NCBI RefSeq assembly: GCF_015234215.1
Contig: NZ_JADEKP010000001.1
Location: 248,001 to 312,000 of the forward strand
From: Clostridium chrysemydis
GTDB lineage: Bacteria; Bacillota; Clostridia; Clostridiales; Clostridiaceae
Direction of reading: 5' to 3'
Length of the DNA stretch: 64,000 nucleotides
In this document: one piece after another, positions 15,801 through 23,638 of the stretch
Position numbering within the stretch: the first letter of the stretch is position 1
Layout of the letters: each line of letters opens with the position of its first letter
Program-made: the position numbers and the translations under genes
Notes under the pieces: generated by a model
Database searches by the model: none
The model's input: the letters and a program-made list of their open reading frames with translations, nothing else
Told to the model about the DNA's origin: nothing

Positions 15801-15950
15801 ATGGAATTTTGGAAAATGGCATGGCAATATAAAGCTATAGATGAGGAAATATTAAGATTAGCAGTGAGATGTGAGAGTAATCCTTTTGGAGAAATCACAG
15901 AAGATGAATTCAAATTGATATGTGGTAAAGACTTTAAATTAAAGGGATAA
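15801..15950 (+). CDS. xkdX: XkdX family protein
   Basis: This 49-residue ORF, MEFWKMAWQYKAIDEEILRL onward, fits the XkdX family (PF09693): an aromatic start, then the LAV...C.SNPFGEITEDEFKLI-type pattern, ending in a Gly-containing tail. XkdX is a small protein conserved just after tail fibre genes in PBSX-like phages. Its role is unknown. AAAGGTGG overlaps the stop of the upstream gene and provides the ribosome site. The stop is contiguous with the next ATG. Confidence 0.88.
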   Translation: MEFWKMAWQYKAIDEEILRLAVRCESNPFGEITEDEFKLICGKDFKLKG

Positions 15951-16262
15951 ATGCTTATGAATGTAGATATAACAGTTTTAATAGGAATAATAGGCACTTT
16001 ATTTGGAATAGCACTTGGGGTTTGGAAAGCTAAAAAAGATGAAGAAAAAATTATAAAAGATGAGACTGTTCAAGATACTGTTGTAGCTACTAAACTAGAT
16101 TATATATCTAAAGGCGTAGATGATATAAGATTGGATATTAAAGCACAAGATAAGCGAATTAGTGATATTATTGAGCGATTAATAAAAGTAGAAGAGAGCA
16201 GTAAGTCAGCTCACTATAGAATAGATAATATTGAAAAAATAAATAATAATGGGGGGATTTAG
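15951..16262 (+). CDS. Membrane-anchored coiled-coil protein of the lysis cassette
   Basis: The 103-residue protein has one N-terminal membrane segment (VLIGIIGTLFGIALGVWKA) and then a long charged helix to the end. It lies between XkdX and the holin gene. The size and place recall XhlA of the PBSX lysis cassette, but XhlA has its membrane helix at the C-terminus, so this is either a reversed analogue or another family. A role in lysis is inferred from context only. Start codon ambiguous: ATG 15951 or ATG 15957 (better spaced from AAAGGG). Confidence 0.7.
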   Translation: MLMNVDITVLIGIIGTLFGIALGVWKAKKDEEKIIKDETVQDTVVATKLDYISKGVDDIRLDIKAQDKRISDIIERLIKVEESSKSAHYRIDNIEKINNNGGI

Positions 16263-16493
16263 ATGGAATTTAAAAGTAGATTTAAAAATCCATACTTTTG
16301 GCTAGGATTAGGTGGGATAATTTTTAGTGCAGCTGGAGTAGATTTTAAAACTTTAACTAGTTGGAACTTACTTGGAAGCGCATTTTTTGATATTCTTGCA
16401 AATCCAGTATCTCTTGTAGCTGTAATAGCTGGAGTAATTGGTGTATTTGTAGATCCATCTACAAAGGGATTAAAAGATAATAAAATAAATTAA
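16263..16493 (+). CDS. Phage holin, phi LC3 family
   Basis: The 76-residue protein matches the phi LC3 holin family: an N-terminal SRFKNPYFWLGLGGIIFSA, a short loop and a second membrane segment (ANPVSLVAVIAGVIGVFVDP), ending with the diagnostic DPSTKGLKD motif. Holins form membrane lesions that release or activate the endolysin encoded next. A GGGGGGATTTAG site precedes the ATG. A terminator follows the stop, before the endolysin gene. Confidence 0.93.
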   Translation: MEFKSRFKNPYFWLGLGGIIFSAAGVDFKTLTSWNLLGSAFFDILANPVSLVAVIAGVIGVFVDPSTKGLKDNKIN

Positions 16494-16495
16494 TC

Positions 16496-16530
16496 AAAGG
16501 GTGGTTTAAAGCTACCCTTTTATTTTAAGG
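16496..16530 (+). terminator. Terminator-like hairpin between holin and endolysin
   Basis: AAAGGGT at 16496-16502 pairs with ACCCTTT at 16514-16520 around a short loop, followed by TTTTATTTT. The endolysin ribosome site follows closely, so it probably attenuates rather than abolishes endolysin expression. Confidence 0.65.
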
Positions 16531-16541
16531 AGATGATATAA

Positions 16542-17480
16542 ATGGGAAATATAAAAAAAATAGCAGTAAGGGCAGGTCATAATTTTAGAGCAACAGGTGC
16601 TAGAGGATTAATAGATGAGACTGTAGAAGATAGAAAAGTAAAAGATTCTGTTATTAAATATCTGAAGAAAGCTGGGTATGATGTTTTAGATGTAACTCCT
16701 GGAGATTGTGATGTAAATACTGATTTAAGTTATGGAGTTAATAAAGCAGAAAATTTTGGAGCAGATTTGTTTTTATCAATCCATTTTGATAAATGCTATG
16801 ACTCATATGAAGGATCATTGGGACATGCTTGTTGGGTATATAAAGAAGGCACAGAGTCATATGATATTGCAAAAAAAATAGTAAATAAAGTTTGCGATGA
16901 AGTTGGTTTTAAAAGTAGAGGGGTAAAAATCAATCCAAAGTTATATGAATTAAGAAAAACGTCTATGAGTTCAATAATAATTGAAACATGTTTTTGTGAA
17001 GCAACAGAGGATGTGAAGATTTATAAAGAAAAGGGATTTGATTTAATAGGAAAATCAATAGCAACAGGAATAGCTGGGTCTATAATAGATACATCTAATA
17101 ATGTAGCTTCTGAAGATAATGATAAAGCCAATAAAAAACTTTGGGAAATATCTATAAAAGGTGAAGAGGTTAAGTCTTTACAAAATGAATTAAATAAACA
17201 ATTTAATGCAAAGATTGTAGTCGATGGTTTTTTTGGAGAAGATACATTAAATAGATGTATTCTAGTTAAAAGAGGTGCGAGTGGAAATATTACAAGGCTA
17301 ATACAACAAAGATTAATTAATAGAGGATATTCAGGTGTTGGTAAAGCTGATGGTATATTTGGTAGTAATACTGAAAAAGCAATTAAAAGATTGCAAGAGT
17401 GCTTTGATTTAAGTATAGACGGTATTGTGGGCAGGAATACTTGGAAGTGTTTATATGGAGTAAATAAAGGAAAGTTTTAG
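16542..17480 (+). CDS. Endolysin: N-acetylmuramoyl-L-alanine amidase with peptidoglycan-binding domain
   Basis: The 312-residue protein has an Amidase_3 catalytic domain (about residues 1-180). Likely zinc ligands are His13 in RAGHN, a Glu in DETVEDRKVKD, and His in FLSIHFDKC. The likely catalytic Glu is in IIIETCFCE. The enzyme cleaves the amide bond between muramic acid and L-Ala. Residues about 200-312 carry PG_binding_1-type repeats (VDGFFGEDTLNR and ADGIFGSNTEKAIKRLQ, SIDGIVGRNTW). No signal peptide is present, as expected for holin-dependent export. It is the last prophage gene seen here. Confidence 0.93.
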   Translation: MGNIKKIAVRAGHNFRATGARGLIDETVEDRKVKDSVIKYLKKAGYDVLDVTPGDCDVNTDLSYGVNKAENFGADLFLSIHFDKCYDSYEGSLGHACWVYKEGTESYDIAKKIVNKVCDEVGFKSRGVKINPKLYELRKTSMSSIIIETCFCEATEDVKIYKEKGFDLIGKSIATGIAGSIIDTSNNVASEDNDKANKKLWEISIKGEEVKSLQNELNKQFNAKIVVDGFFGEDTLNRCILVKRGASGNITRLIQQRLINRGYSGVGKADGIFGSNTEKAIKRLQECFDLSIDGIVGRNTWKCLYGVNKGKF

Positions 17481-17875
17481 TTTATTTGCTTACAGATTGC
17501 ATACAATCATATAAGTAACTATATGTAAGAATATTGATAAATATTTATGTAATATACATTAAGGAGTCATTAGAGAACAAATAAATAACTATAAATATGT
17601 ATTTATAGTTATTTATATAACTTTTTATTTAAATGCTATTGTCTAATACTCCACATGGCGAAACAAGACTAAAAAATACATTGAGCTAGAGTCTTAGATT
17701 TCTAAACAGAATAATAAAATAAATTTCATTAAAAAGTTGCATTTAGGGGTTCTTATTTGTAATTTAGGGATAATGATAAAAATAAATGGATATATATGCT
17801 AAAATATTTATAATAATTTAAGAAAATTCAAAAAATTAGATTCGGATATTCTATATTTACATAAGAAAAGGGAGG
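17481..17875. other. Intergenic stretch at the prophage-chromosome junction
   Basis: About 395 bp of very AT-rich DNA without a credible gene. It holds the 17-bp inverted repeat listed separately, a smaller hairpin near 17510-17527 and, near its right end, the probable promoter of the EAL gene. The prophage attachment site should lie here or close by, but it cannot be defined without the left end. No tRNA sequence is visible. Confidence 0.6.
17581..17616. repeat. Perfect 17-bp inverted repeat, probable bidirectional terminator
   Basis: The left arm 17581-17597 and the right arm 17600-17616 are exact reverse complements, separated by two bases (TG). The stem is almost all A/T, with a single G-C pair. 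A T-rich run (CTTTTTATTT) lies about 4 bases further on. It could stop transcription leaving the lysis genes, or be a protein-binding palindrome. Confidence 0.75.
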
Positions 17876-17884
17876 ATGATGAAC

Positions 17885-18658
17885 GTGGAGAGGTATATTG
17901 AGAGTAAAGAGAGGTATGAGGCACTTTATAGCGACTTTAAATATGAGAATCTATATTTAGTTTATCAACCTAAGGTAAAAAATATAACAGGAGAGCTTGT
18001 AGGGCTTGAAGCTTTAATACGGATAAAAGGTAAGGAAAAAATAAGTATAGAAAAGTACATTAGAAATTTAGAGGAAGAAAAGCTTATACACGTTATAGAT
18101 TATTTTGTATTTGAAAAGGTTATAGGTGTTATAAAGGAACGTAGAAACAAAGGTAGGCCAAGGATAGGTATATCTATTAATATGTGTACATGCACTTTGT
18201 TAAGAGATGATTTTGAAGAGTTTATTAGTAACGGAGTAAAAGAAATAGATTTAAATAAGGAATTAGAAATAGAAATAACAGAAAGAAATATCCCCTTTGA
18301 TAAGATTAAAGATATAAATAAAAGAATAAGATTTTTAAAAGAGAACAATATAAGAGTAGCCATAGATGATTTTGGTATAGGAAATTCTAATATAAGTCTT
18401 TTGATAGAGGCTGATATAGATACGTTAAAATTAGATAAGTCATTAATTAGAAATATAATACATAGTAATAAAAGCAAAAACATATTAAAATATATATTTA
18501 ATATGTGTAAAGCTATAAATGTTGATGTTATAGTTGAGGGCGTTGAGAGAAAAGAAGAACTAGAGGCCTTAGTAGAAATCGGAGGAGAATTCTCTCAAGG
18601 GTACTATTTTTCAAAGCCATTATTATTAGAAAGAATATCTAATAAATATTATATTTAA
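17885..18658 (+). CDS. EAL-domain cyclic-di-GMP phosphodiesterase
   Basis: This protein of about 257 residues is a stand-alone EAL domain. The catalytic set is present: EALIR, the Asn of SINMCTC, EITERNI, IDDFGIGNSN, DTLKLDKSL, a Glu in VIVEGVER, and QGYYFSKPL at the end. All metal and substrate residues expected for c-di-GMP hydrolysis to pGpG are kept, so it should be active. It has no membrane segment or sensor domain, so regulation must be by expression or partner. The start is most likely GTG 17885, 9 nt after GGAGG (17871-17875). The ATGs at 17876 and 17879 are too near that site. Confidence 0.93.
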   Translation: MERYIESKERYEALYSDFKYENLYLVYQPKVKNITGELVGLEALIRIKGKEKISIEKYIRNLEEEKLIHVIDYFVFEKVIGVIKERRNKGRPRIGISINMCTCTLLRDDFEEFISNGVKEIDLNKELEIEITERNIPFDKIKDINKRIRFLKENNIRVAIDDFGIGNSNISLLIEADIDTLKLDKSLIRNIIHSNKSKNILKYIFNMCKAINVDVIVEGVERKEELEALVEIGGEFSQGYYFSKPLLLERISNKYYI

Positions 18659-18720
18659 ATCTTAATAGATAAGAAGCAGCAAAATTTGTACTATTAACAA
18701 AAAAGGGGAAGGCATATATT

Positions 18721-19437
18721 ATGAAAATCTTAATATGTGATGACGAAAGGGATATGATAGATAAATATAAAATACGGCTTGAAGAGATAGGGAAAAAATT
18801 TAGCGTTAAGATAGAAACACTTTATTATGCTAGTGGAGAGTTTATGCTAATTAGTAGAGAAGAGTGGATAAACCAAGTATCTATAATCTATTTAGATATT
18901 CAAATTAATTCTTTAAGTGGAATAGATTTAGCAAAGAGAATAAGAGATCTCGGGTATGATGGAGAGATTGTTTTTTTTGCTAGATCTAAGAATTTTGCAT
19001 ATGAAGCGTATGAAGTATTTCCAACTAGTTATATTTTAAAAAATCAGCTATATGATAAAAGTTTTGAAAAAATATTTTATAAGTGTTTAACTAATATTGA
19101 AAAGCAAGACGAAGAAAACTTTATATTAAAGTATGGGCAAGGAAGTGTAATAATTCCTTTAAAAGATATAAATTATTTTGAAATAAATAAAAAATTAGTT
19201 ACATTAAATTATCTAGATAATAAAATGGAAACCTTTTACTCAAACTTAAATACATTAGAGGAAAAATTAAAAAGAAAGGGATTTTTAAGAATACATAGAT
19301 CGTATTTAGTTAACACTGATAAAATATATAAGTTTACAGGTAATAATATTACTTTAAACAGTGGTATTAATATACCTATTGGAAGGACATACATAAAAAA
19401 AGTAAGTTTAGTTTTAAATAAATTATTTAATCTCTAA
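18721..19437 (+). CDS. LytTR-family response regulator (orphan)
   Basis: The 238-residue protein has a receiver domain (about 1-120) with the acidic pocket CDDERD and the phospho-acceptor Asp in IYLDIQINS. It ends in a LytTR DNA-binding domain (about 135-238) with the typical FLRIHRSYLVN segment. It resembles AgrA/ComE regulators, which bind promoter direct repeats. No kinase gene is adjacent, unlike the similar regulator at 22904. An AAAAGGGGAAGG site precedes the ATG. The receiver switch position reads FFARSK, where most family members have a Thr/Ser in that strand, which may mean altered phosphorylation control. Confidence 0.9.
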   Translation: MKILICDDERDMIDKYKIRLEEIGKKFSVKIETLYYASGEFMLISREEWINQVSIIYLDIQINSLSGIDLAKRIRDLGYDGEIVFFARSKNFAYEAYEVFPTSYILKNQLYDKSFEKIFYKCLTNIEKQDEENFILKYGQGSVIIPLKDINYFEINKKLVTLNYLDNKMETFYSNLNTLEEKLKRKGFLRIHRSYLVNTDKIYKFTGNNITLNSGINIPIGRTYIKKVSLVLNKLFNL

Positions 19438-19736
19438 ATATAAGTTTATCTTTAAAAAATAAACTTTTTTTAGTTTAAATTTAAAAAAATGGTAAAAATA
19501 TTTTAAAAATTAAATTACAACATAATAATTATTTCAAAAAATCCTTTAAATTTCTATATGTGTGAACAATTATTGTATAATATCATAAAACTTTGACATA
19601 TTAACCTCACTTATTTAATATTAAAGTTATATGAAAAAAAGAATTAAATAACAATCTTTAAAAATTAATACAAGGCTTAAGTGATATCAATGTTGTAAAA
19701 GGGAAGGATGGGGTTAATATTATTAATTTTACTAAT

Positions 19737-20600
19737 TTGGACGAGTTTAAGAATTTCACAAAAACTGTAAGGAAAATTTACAGTGGAATTCGTGTTATAG
19801 ACAGTAATTTTAATTGCATCATAGGGGATAAAGAATTTAAAGGATTGAAATGCTACGAAATATGGGAACAAGGTAAAAAATGTGATATCTGCATTTACGA
19901 TAAGGCTTTAAAGGACGAAAAGCCTGTAATAAAAGTAGTAAATTTTAATGAAGATACATACGTGATAAAAGCAGTAGCTGTAAAGATAGGTGCTTTAAAG
20001 TATGTAGTTGAATTTATAGATAAAATAGGAAATAGACTTTATTATGAATCAAAATATTCAGAGTATAAAGGTAAGTCATATATGATTCAAGTTGATAATA
20101 GCTTAAAAGGGATAGTCTTAGATGGGCTTACTGGATTATATAATAGAAAGTATATAGATACAAGGCTTAAAAGTGACATAGAAGATTCATTTGAATATAA
20201 TGAACCTTTAAGTATATTGATGATAGATATTGACTTTTTCAAAAAAGTAAATGATACATACGGGCATGTAGTGGGAGATAAAATCTTAAAGAGATTTGCA
20301 AAAATCTTAGAAGAAAATTTTAAGGATACTAATAATAGTTGGATAGGAAGATATGGAGGAGAAGAATTTATTTCAATAATTCCAAACGGCTCTAAAGCCT
20401 ATTCAAAAAAAATAGCAGAAGACTTAAGAAAAAATATAGAAAAAGAAGAGTTTAAAGTTAAAGAAAATATTATTAAGATAACTTGCTCTATAGGAATATA
20501 TACTATGGAAAAAGAAAAGCTTGAAATAGATGAACTAATAGAAAAAGCTGATCTAAAACTTTATATGGCAAAAGAGCTTGGGAGAAATAGAGTAAAGTAA
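19737..20600 (+). CDS. PAS-like (Cys motif) GGDEF diguanylate cyclase, start uncertain
   Basis: The C-terminal half is a GGDEF domain with all catalytic pieces: LTGLYNRKY, IDIDFFKKVNDTYGH, and GRYGGEEF as the active-site loop. It makes c-di-GMP from two GTP. The inhibitory RxxD before the loop is absent. The N-terminal part carries CYEIWEQGKKCDIC, a C-x(10)-CxxC pattern found in a class of clostridial PAS domains and possibly binding metal or sensing redox. The first usable codon in frame is TTG 19737, with no ribosome site. The frame is open back to about 19659 and AAGGGAAGG lies at 19698-19706, so a rare ATT start near 19720 or so is possible. Confidence 0.82.
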   Translation: MDEFKNFTKTVRKIYSGIRVIDSNFNCIIGDKEFKGLKCYEIWEQGKKCDICIYDKALKDEKPVIKVVNFNEDTYVIKAVAVKIGALKYVVEFIDKIGNRLYYESKYSEYKGKSYMIQVDNSLKGIVLDGLTGLYNRKYIDTRLKSDIEDSFEYNEPLSILMIDIDFFKKVNDTYGHVVGDKILKRFAKILEENFKDTNNSWIGRYGGEEFISIIPNGSKAYSKKIAEDLRKNIEKEEFKVKENIIKITCSIGIYTMEKEKLEIDELIEKADLKLYMAKELGRNRVK

Positions 20601-20625
20601 GTGGCATATTATGCCACTTTTTGTT
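20598..20625 (+). terminator. Rho-independent terminator after the GGDEF gene
   Basis: AAGTGGCAT and ATGCCACTT pair around a 3-base loop and are followed by TTTTGTTGTTT. The stem begins at the stop codon. Confidence 0.85.
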
Positions 20626-20727
20626 GTTTGAACCTTAAGTTAAGTAGTTTGTGGAAGATAGCAAATATAAACAATGATTTTATGTATAATTAGTTAAGAT
20701 TAAAGGAATAGAAGGGAGATGTAATTA

Positions 20728-22755
20728 ATGGATTTGAAAAGAATTGTTAACTTCAAATCGTTAAGATCAAGACTAATCATTGTTTTTGCTACAATAATAA
20801 CTTTTACAATACTAATTATTGGAGGTACATTTATAAATCTTATGAAAAAGGCGTTAGTTTCAGAAACATATAGAGATTTAAAAAATATATCAGAAGCTAA
20901 AGCTGAAACTGTACAGAGTACAGTTTCGGGAGATAAAAAATATATTGAGGGGTTAGCGATAGATTCAATGCTAACTGATAAAGATGTATCATATAAAGAA
21001 AAGAGTGAAAAACTTAAAAAAGAAGCTGAAGAATCAGGCTTTTTGAGATTTGGCTTAGCTGACATTAACGGAAAATCACTTATGTATGATGGTACAAAGA
21101 GCAGAGTTGATATTTCAGATAGAGACTATTTTAAAAAGTCAATTAATGGAGAATCGGCAGTTTCAGACATTATAATTAGTGAAAATACTAAAGAACCTGT
21201 ACTTATAGTTTCTGCTCCAGTTTATAAAGATAATAAAATATGTGGTGTATTTTATGGGGTAAGAGAAGGTGTATTTTTAAGCAAATTAGTAAGCTCAATA
21301 GAATATCAAAAAACAGGATTTGGATTTATGATAAATAAAGAAGGACTTGCAGTTGGAGATGTAGATGAAAACAAAGTAAAAGAATCATACAACTGGTTAA
21401 AAGAAGCTGAGAAAGATAAAGGATTAAAAGAGTTTGAAAGATTTATCAATAATAATATGCTTAAAAATAAATCAGGAAGTGGAGAGTTTGATTATAATGG
21501 ATCAGGTCAAGTAATAGGATATTCGAATATAGAGGGTACTAATTGGATAATAGGTGTCGGAATTGAAAGTCAAGAATTACAAAATGAGATAAATTATTTA
21601 ATAAAATTGTTAGTAGTATATGCTGTAGTTATTCTACTTATAGGAAATACGTTGGTTTACATTCTAAGTAAGACAATATCAAAACCTATTGAAAAGGTAG
21701 CATCTGATATAGATCGTATTTCAAAATATGATTTAAGAGAAGAAGAAGATAATTTATTAATTAATAGAAAAGATGAAATTGGAAAGATTGAAAAATCAGT
21801 TCACGAGATGAGACAAAACTTTAAAGAACTTATTTTAAAAGTCAAAGAAGTTTCTTTAAATGTTTCAGATTCGGCGGAAGAATTAAATTCTATTTCGGAA
21901 CAATCACACAGTGCTTCTGAGGAAGTTGCAAAGGCAGTAGAGGAAATTGCAAGAGGAGCATTAGATCAGTCAAAAGATACAGAATCGGCTGCTTTTGACA
22001 TAGAGGACGTAGGATTTAGTATAGATGAAGAAATTATATTTATTAATGAATTAAACTCTTCAATAAAAGAGATAGAAAAAGAAAAAAACAATGGATTTAA
22101 AATAATAAATAAGTTAGTAGAAAATACAGATTTAAATAGTAAAGCTACACTTAAAGTTTACAATATTATTTTAAATAATAATAAAAATGCAGAAGAAATA
22201 GAAAAAGCTAGTGAAATGATTCAAAGTATAGCAGAACAGACTAATCTATTAGCATTAAATGCAGCTATAGAAGCTGCAAGGGTTGGAGAATCTGGAAAAG
22301 GTTTCGCAGTTGTGGCTGAAGAAATTAGAAAGCTTGCAGAAGAATCTAATAAATTTACAGACGAGATCGATAAGATAATAAATGAATTAAAATCTAAATC
22401 AAGACTTGCAGTAGAAGAAATGAAGATGGTAAATGGTGTTGTATCAAATCAAGAAGCAAATGTTATTGAAACTGAAAGTAGATTTAACAAAATAGCTAAT
22501 GTTATTAGTTCAAGCGAGGTTATATTAGATAAACTAAATAAATCTTCAAAGGAAATGTTAACTAAAAAAGAAAATCTTTTAGAAATAGTTCAAAGCTTGT
22601 CATCTATAGCAGAAGAAAATGCTGCAGGTACAGAAGAGGCATCAGCGTCTATAGAGGAACAATCCTCATCTATAGAAGAAATTGCAAATTCAAGTCATAC
22701 TTTAGCAATTAAGAGTGAAGAATTATCAGAATTAATTGATAAATTTAATATATAA
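20728..22755 (+). CDS. Methyl-accepting chemotaxis protein with Cache sensor
   Basis: The 675-residue protein has TM1 at about residues 14-38, an extracellular Cache-type sensor of about 250 residues ([18 protein letters not shown] is typical), TM2 at about 290-312, a HAMP segment ([13 protein letters not shown]) and a long MCP signalling coiled coil. The hairpin tip is canonical: [18 protein letters not shown], then [18 protein letters not shown]. It senses a small extracellular ligand, possibly an organic or amino acid, and controls CheA. The presence of a chemoreceptor implies a motile host or another CheA-linked output. It is a single gene with its own terminators either side. Confidence 0.95.
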   Translation: MDLKRIVNFKSLRSRLIIVFATIITFTILIIGGTFINLMKKALVSETYRDLKNISEAKAETVQSTVSGDKKYIEGLAIDSMLTDKDVSYKEKSEKLKKEAEESGFLRFGLADINGKSLMYDGTKSRVDISDRDYFKKSINGESAVSDIIISENTKEPVLIVSAPVYKDNKICGVFYGVREGVFLSKLVSSIEYQKTGFGFMINKEGLAVGDVDENKVKESYNWLKEAEKDKGLKEFERFINNNMLKNKSGSGEFDYNGSGQVIGYSNIEGTNWIIGVGIESQELQNEINYLIKLLVVYAVVILLIGNTLVYILSKTISKPIEKVASDIDRISKYDLREEEDNLLINRKDEIGKIEKSVHEMRQNFKELILKVKEVSLNVSDSAEELNSISEQSHSASEEVAKAVEEIARGALDQSKDTESAAFDIEDVGFSIDEEIIFINELNSSIKEIEKEKNNGFKIINKLVENTDLNSKATLKVYNIILNNNKNAEEIEKASEMIQSIAEQTNLLALNAAIEAARVGESGKGFAVVAEEIRKLAEESNKFTDEIDKIINELKSKSRLAVEEMKMVNGVVSNQEANVIETESRFNKIANVISSSEVILDKLNKSSKEMLTKKENLLEIVQSLSSIAEENAAGTEEASASIEEQSSSIEEIANSSHTLAIKSEELSELIDKFNI

Positions 22756-22764
22756 AGAATTTTA

Positions 22765-22800
22765 AAGGCGTTATATTACTATAACGCCTTCGGTTATTTT
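22765..22800 (+). terminator. Rho-independent terminator after the MCP gene
   Basis: An 11-bp perfect stem (22765-22775 with 22780-22790), a TTAC loop, and a short T-rich tail (CGGTTATTTT). Confidence 0.75.
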
Positions 22801-22834
22801 ATTCTAAAATTTAATCGAATACAAAATATTTTTT

Positions 22835-22862
22835 TTGAATTATTGACAAAATGAATTATAAT
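22835..22862 (+). promoter_or_regulatory. Likely sigma-A promoter of the LytTR/kinase operon
   Basis: TTGAAT (22835-22840) and TATAAT (22857-22862) are separated by 16 bases. A TTGACA at 22843-22848 inside the spacer has no well-placed -10. Confidence 0.5.
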
Positions 22863-22903
22863 TGTAAGAGTTGTGTATAAAAATACTAATGAGGTGGTTC
22901 GTT

Positions 22904-23638
22904 TTGAAAATTTTGATTTGTGATGATGACAAAGAAATAATAGATAAATGTAAGGGGATTCTACGAAGTTTTTCAAAAAGGGTATCTACATCTATCCAAA
23001 TTATAGAGTATGGAAAAGGAGATATCTTATTAGAAGATGAAGAAGAATGGATAGATTCAGTATCCGTTATGTATCTAGATATCGAACTTGGAGATATAAA
23101 TGGTATAGAACTTGCAAAAAAAATAAGAGACCGGGGGTATAATGGAGATATTATATTTCTGACGGTATCAAAAGACTATGTTTTTGATTCATTCGAGGTT
23201 AAACCTCTAAATTATGTATTAAAAAATGATATGGAAAGTGAGAAGTTTTTTAATCTTTTCAGGGAAGTTTATGTAAATAGTGAAAAAACTAATGATAAAA
23301 ATCTGATTTTGAAACAAGGTAAAAATCAAGTTGTAATGAAATTAAATGATATAAATTATTTTGAGGCAAATAGAAAAAAAATAATAGTTTCATATTCTAA
23401 TAGTAAGAGTAAGGAATTTTACTCAACAATGGGGGAGATAGAAGGAAAGCTTCCTACAAATAAATTTATAAGGATACATAAATCATATATTATAAGTTTA
23501 GAAAAATTAACTACTTTTGATAACAAAGAAGTAATTTTAAATGGTGATATAAAACTGCCATTTGGAAGAAAGTACAAGGGACAGTTTAAAGAAAAATTCT
23601 TTCAATTTATAAATAAAGGTGCATTGGAAATATCATGA
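22904..23638 (+). CDS. LytTR-family response regulator (AgrA-like)
   Basis: The 244-residue protein has a receiver domain with CDDDKE and the phospho-acceptor Asp in MYLDIELGD, followed by a LytTR domain with FIRIHKSYIIS. The start is TTG 22904, 7 nt after GAGGTGG. A longer reading from 22871 has no ribosome site. The stop overlaps the kinase start, so the two form a coupled AgrA/AgrC-type two-component pair. No agrB/agrD-like peptide genes flank them, so the signal is unknown. It is clearly similar to the orphan regulator at 18721 in layout and many positions (GDIIFLTVSKDYVFDSFEV compared with GEIVFFARSKNFAYEAYEV). Confidence 0.92.
   Translation: MKILICDDDKEIIDKCKGILRSFSKRVSTSIQIIEYGKGDILLEDEEEWIDSVSVMYLDIELGDINGIELAKKIRDRGYNGDIIFLTVSKDYVFDSFEVKPLNYVLKNDMESEKFFNLFREVYVNSEKTNDKNLILKQGKNQVVMKLNDINYFEANRKKIIVSYSNSKSKEFYSTMGEIEGKLPTNKFIRIHKSYIISLEKLTTFDNKEVILNGDIKLPFGRKYKGQFKEKFFQFINKGALEIS

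Larger units (their letters stand above)
1..17480 (+). mobile_element. Prophage, right arm (contractile tail, PBSX-like), left end off window
   Basis: An unbroken co-directional run of head, tail, baseplate, fibre and lysis genes has the order typical of Gram-positive myovirus prophages: scaffold, capsid, connectors, sheath, tube, chaperone, tape measure, baseplate hub, baseplate J, fibre, XkdX, holin, endolysin. Scaffold and capsid genes argue for a true phage rather than a headless tailocin. The genes are intact and translationally coupled, so this part does not look decayed. Portal, terminase, replication and integrase genes must lie left of the window. The right boundary is inferred to fall between the endolysin stop (17480) and the EAL gene (17885). 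No attachment-site repeat can be identified because the other end is missing. Confidence 0.93.

Noticed and set aside
17481-17875. Possible tRNA or attR core at the prophage edge
   Set aside because: No cloverleaf or T-loop sequence is visible, and without the left end no repeat can be matched.
17617-17884. c-di-GMP riboswitch before the EAL gene
   Set aside because: The GEMM core (such as an ACGCAAAGCC-like motif and the tetraloop receptor) is not present here or before the GGDEF genes.
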